Origin: Willaertia magna
Lineage: Eukaryota; Heterolobosea; Eutetramitea; Acrasida; Naegleriidae
Length of the DNA stretch: 14,643 nt
Assembly (NCBI GenBank): GCA_902984215.1
Contig: CADWAF010004022.1
Coordinates: 1-14,643 of the forward strand
Direction: 5' to 3'
The notes beneath the pieces are model-generated. The model saw nothing but the letters and a program-made list of their open reading frames with translations, was not told the origin of the DNA and did no database searches. Of the stretch, positions 13,616-14,643 are shown one piece after another; positions within the stretch are counted from its first letter, which is position 1; each line of letters begins with the position of its first letter. The translations under genes were made by a program, and so were the position numbers.

Positions 13616-14643
13616 ATGTTAACATCTTCTTCTTCCGCAACAACAACAACAAACTTATTGCCATCATCCACTATTAATAATATTAAAGATAACAACAGCA
13701 ATAATACAACAACTTTTGAAGAATCATTAGAAAATAAAAAAATAATGGATGAAAATAAAAAATTAAAAATTTCTTCCTATTTAGAAAATAATAATATTTT
13801 AAAACTTTTAAAAATTGAAGAAAATGAAAATACAACAATAATTATTTTAAAAGAACAAATGATTGAATTTTATTTATTTGATTTATTTACTTTAAATTTA
13901 ACAAAAATAAATAATTTAAAAATAGATAATATTGTAAAGGATGGTTTATTATTTAATAATGAATTATTTATTTTAACTAATAAAGAAATTTTATGTTATG
14001 ATTTACAATTTAATTTATTTAAAATAATTAAATTAAATGTTAAAAAAAATAATTTACCTATAAATATTAAATTTTTTAATAATTATTTTTTTATTTTTTA
14101 TTTGGAAAATGAAATTCATAAAATTTCAAAAGATTACAATGATGAAAATACTTTACAAAATAAAGATTATATTATTTATTTATATAAAGGAGTTTATTTT
14201 CAATCAATTTTATTTAATAATAATTATTTATATTTAAATATTAATCAACAAATATATTATTTAAATTTAAATAATTTATTACAAAATAATTTATTTAAAT
14301 TAAATAAATTAACAAATTTAGAAAATATTTATTTTTTATTTAATTATTTAGATCATTATATTTTTACAATAAATGAAAATAATGAATTATTTATTTTTAA
14401 TGAAAATAAAAAAATTAAAGAAATTAAATTAAATAATTTAATTTTAGATATTCAAATAAATTCCTTAAATGGAAATGTTTATTTATTAGATGAATTAAAT
14501 AATTTTTATTTATTAGATTTACAAAATGAATTAAAAATTAATTTAATTTTAAAATTAAAATTTAATTTTGAAAATTTTTATTTTTTAAATGAAAATTATT
14601 TTTTATTTTTAAATAATAAAAATCAAAATGTTACAATTCTAAA
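13616..14643 (+). CDS. 5' part of an extremely AT-rich gene, probable beta-propeller protein (first 342 codons)
   Basis: Open from ATG 13616 to the right edge with no stop, so the gene is partial. After a Ser/Thr/Asn-rich start (1-45) the chain shows a repeated pattern of short hydrophobic strands: 115-140 (ELFILTNKEILCYDLQ...), 203-222, 247-272 (YIFTINENNELFIFNENKK) and 286-312 (NVYLLDELNNFYLLDL). Two strands, a polar turn, then an Asp/Asn-Leu-x-x-x-Lys-x-x-Lys-Leu end per ~40-50 residues resembles WD40/propeller blades whose marker residues have eroded. I cannot name the family. Leu is almost always TTA and Asn almost always AAT. I count only 5 G/C in 14221-14340. The frame has no stop back to a TAA at 13502, but there is no earlier ATG. 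The sequence just upstream of the ATG (GCCAAC) lacks the A-run of other genes. Confidence 0.75.
   Translation, partial: MLTSSSSATTTTNLLPSSTINNIKDNNSNNTTTFEESLENKKIMDENKKLKISSYLENNNILKLLKIEENENTTIIILKEQMIEFYLFDLFTLNLTKINNLKIDNIVKDGLLFNNELFILTNKEILCYDLQFNLFKIIKLNVKKNNLPINIKFFNNYFFIFYLENEIHKISKDYNDENTLQNKDYIIYLYKGVYFQSILFNNNYLYLNINQQIYYLNLNNLLQNNLFKLNKLTNLENIYFLFNYLDHYIFTINENNELFIFNENKKIKEIKLNNLILDIQINSLNGNVYLLDELNNFYLLDLQNELKINLILKLKFNFENFYFLNENYFLFLNNKNQNVTIL

Noticed and set aside
13483..13701. 72-residue - strand ORF opposite the right-hand gene start
   Set aside because: It is a shadow of the Thr/Asn-rich start of the + strand gene and of the T10A10 tract.
1..14643. Assignment to Dictyostelium, Plasmodium or a ciliate
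   Set aside because: A flagellar DRC9-like gene argues against dictyostelids. Intergenic DNA is less AT-extreme than in Plasmodium, and Gln is encoded by CAA with TAA as stop, unlike most ciliates. The heterolobosean guess remains unproven.
1..14643. tRNA, rRNA, CRISPR array or transposase genes
   Set aside because: Both strands were scanned by eye for cloverleaf B-box sequence, regularly spaced direct repeats and transposase-like proteins; none was found.

Overview
This window looks like nuclear DNA from a very AT-rich, intron-poor protist. The proteins are full of Asn, Gln, Ser and Thr runs, stop codons are mostly TAA with the standard code, and genes lie tens to a few hundred bases apart with short GT-AG introns. 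One gene encodes a likely flagellar dynein-regulatory-complex subunit (DRC9/IQCG), so the organism builds motile cilia or flagella. That argues against a dictyostelid despite the Asn-rich proteome. The best fit is a heterolobosean amoeboflagellate of the Naegleria/Willaertia type. This is inference from composition and gene content, not a sequence match.

Layout, left to right. (1) 1-904: a + strand gene for a small single-pass membrane protein, ending tail-to-tail with the next gene. (2) 905-12433: five genes, all on the - strand: a ubiquitin-specific protease (905-2425), DRC9/IQCG (2609-4132), a 1,201-residue Asn/Gln-rich coiled-coil protein of unknown function (4319-7924), a SAP-PINIT-SP-RING (PIAS/Siz-type) SUMO E3 ligase (8872-11010, one intron) and an unknown two-exon gene (11344-12433). 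A ~0.95 kb non-coding block separates the coiled-coil gene from the ligase gene. (3) 12434-13615: a 1.2 kb divergent intergenic region rich in palindromes, with a 105-nt imperfect hairpin and a possible 47-residue membrane microprotein. (4) 13616-14643: the 5' part of an extremely AT-rich + strand gene, probably a beta-propeller protein, running off the right edge.

Three gene models differ from the simple open reading frames. The SUMO ligase has an upstream exon whose splicing restores its SAP domain. The 11344-12433 gene lacks an ATG unless a 13-codon first exon is spliced on. The 1,201-residue gene starts at 7924, not at the upstream TTG. The genes do not form an obvious pathway. A deubiquitinase and a SUMO ligase lie in the same tract, but nothing in the sequence links them functionally.

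I did not find a clear new multi-gene system. The observations most worth following are the 41-bp-arm hairpin (12857-12961), a 24-nt element shared by two distant intergenic regions (8601-8624 and 13063-13086), several perfect palindromes, and two short unlisted ORFs. No tRNA, rRNA, CRISPR array or recognisable transposase was seen.
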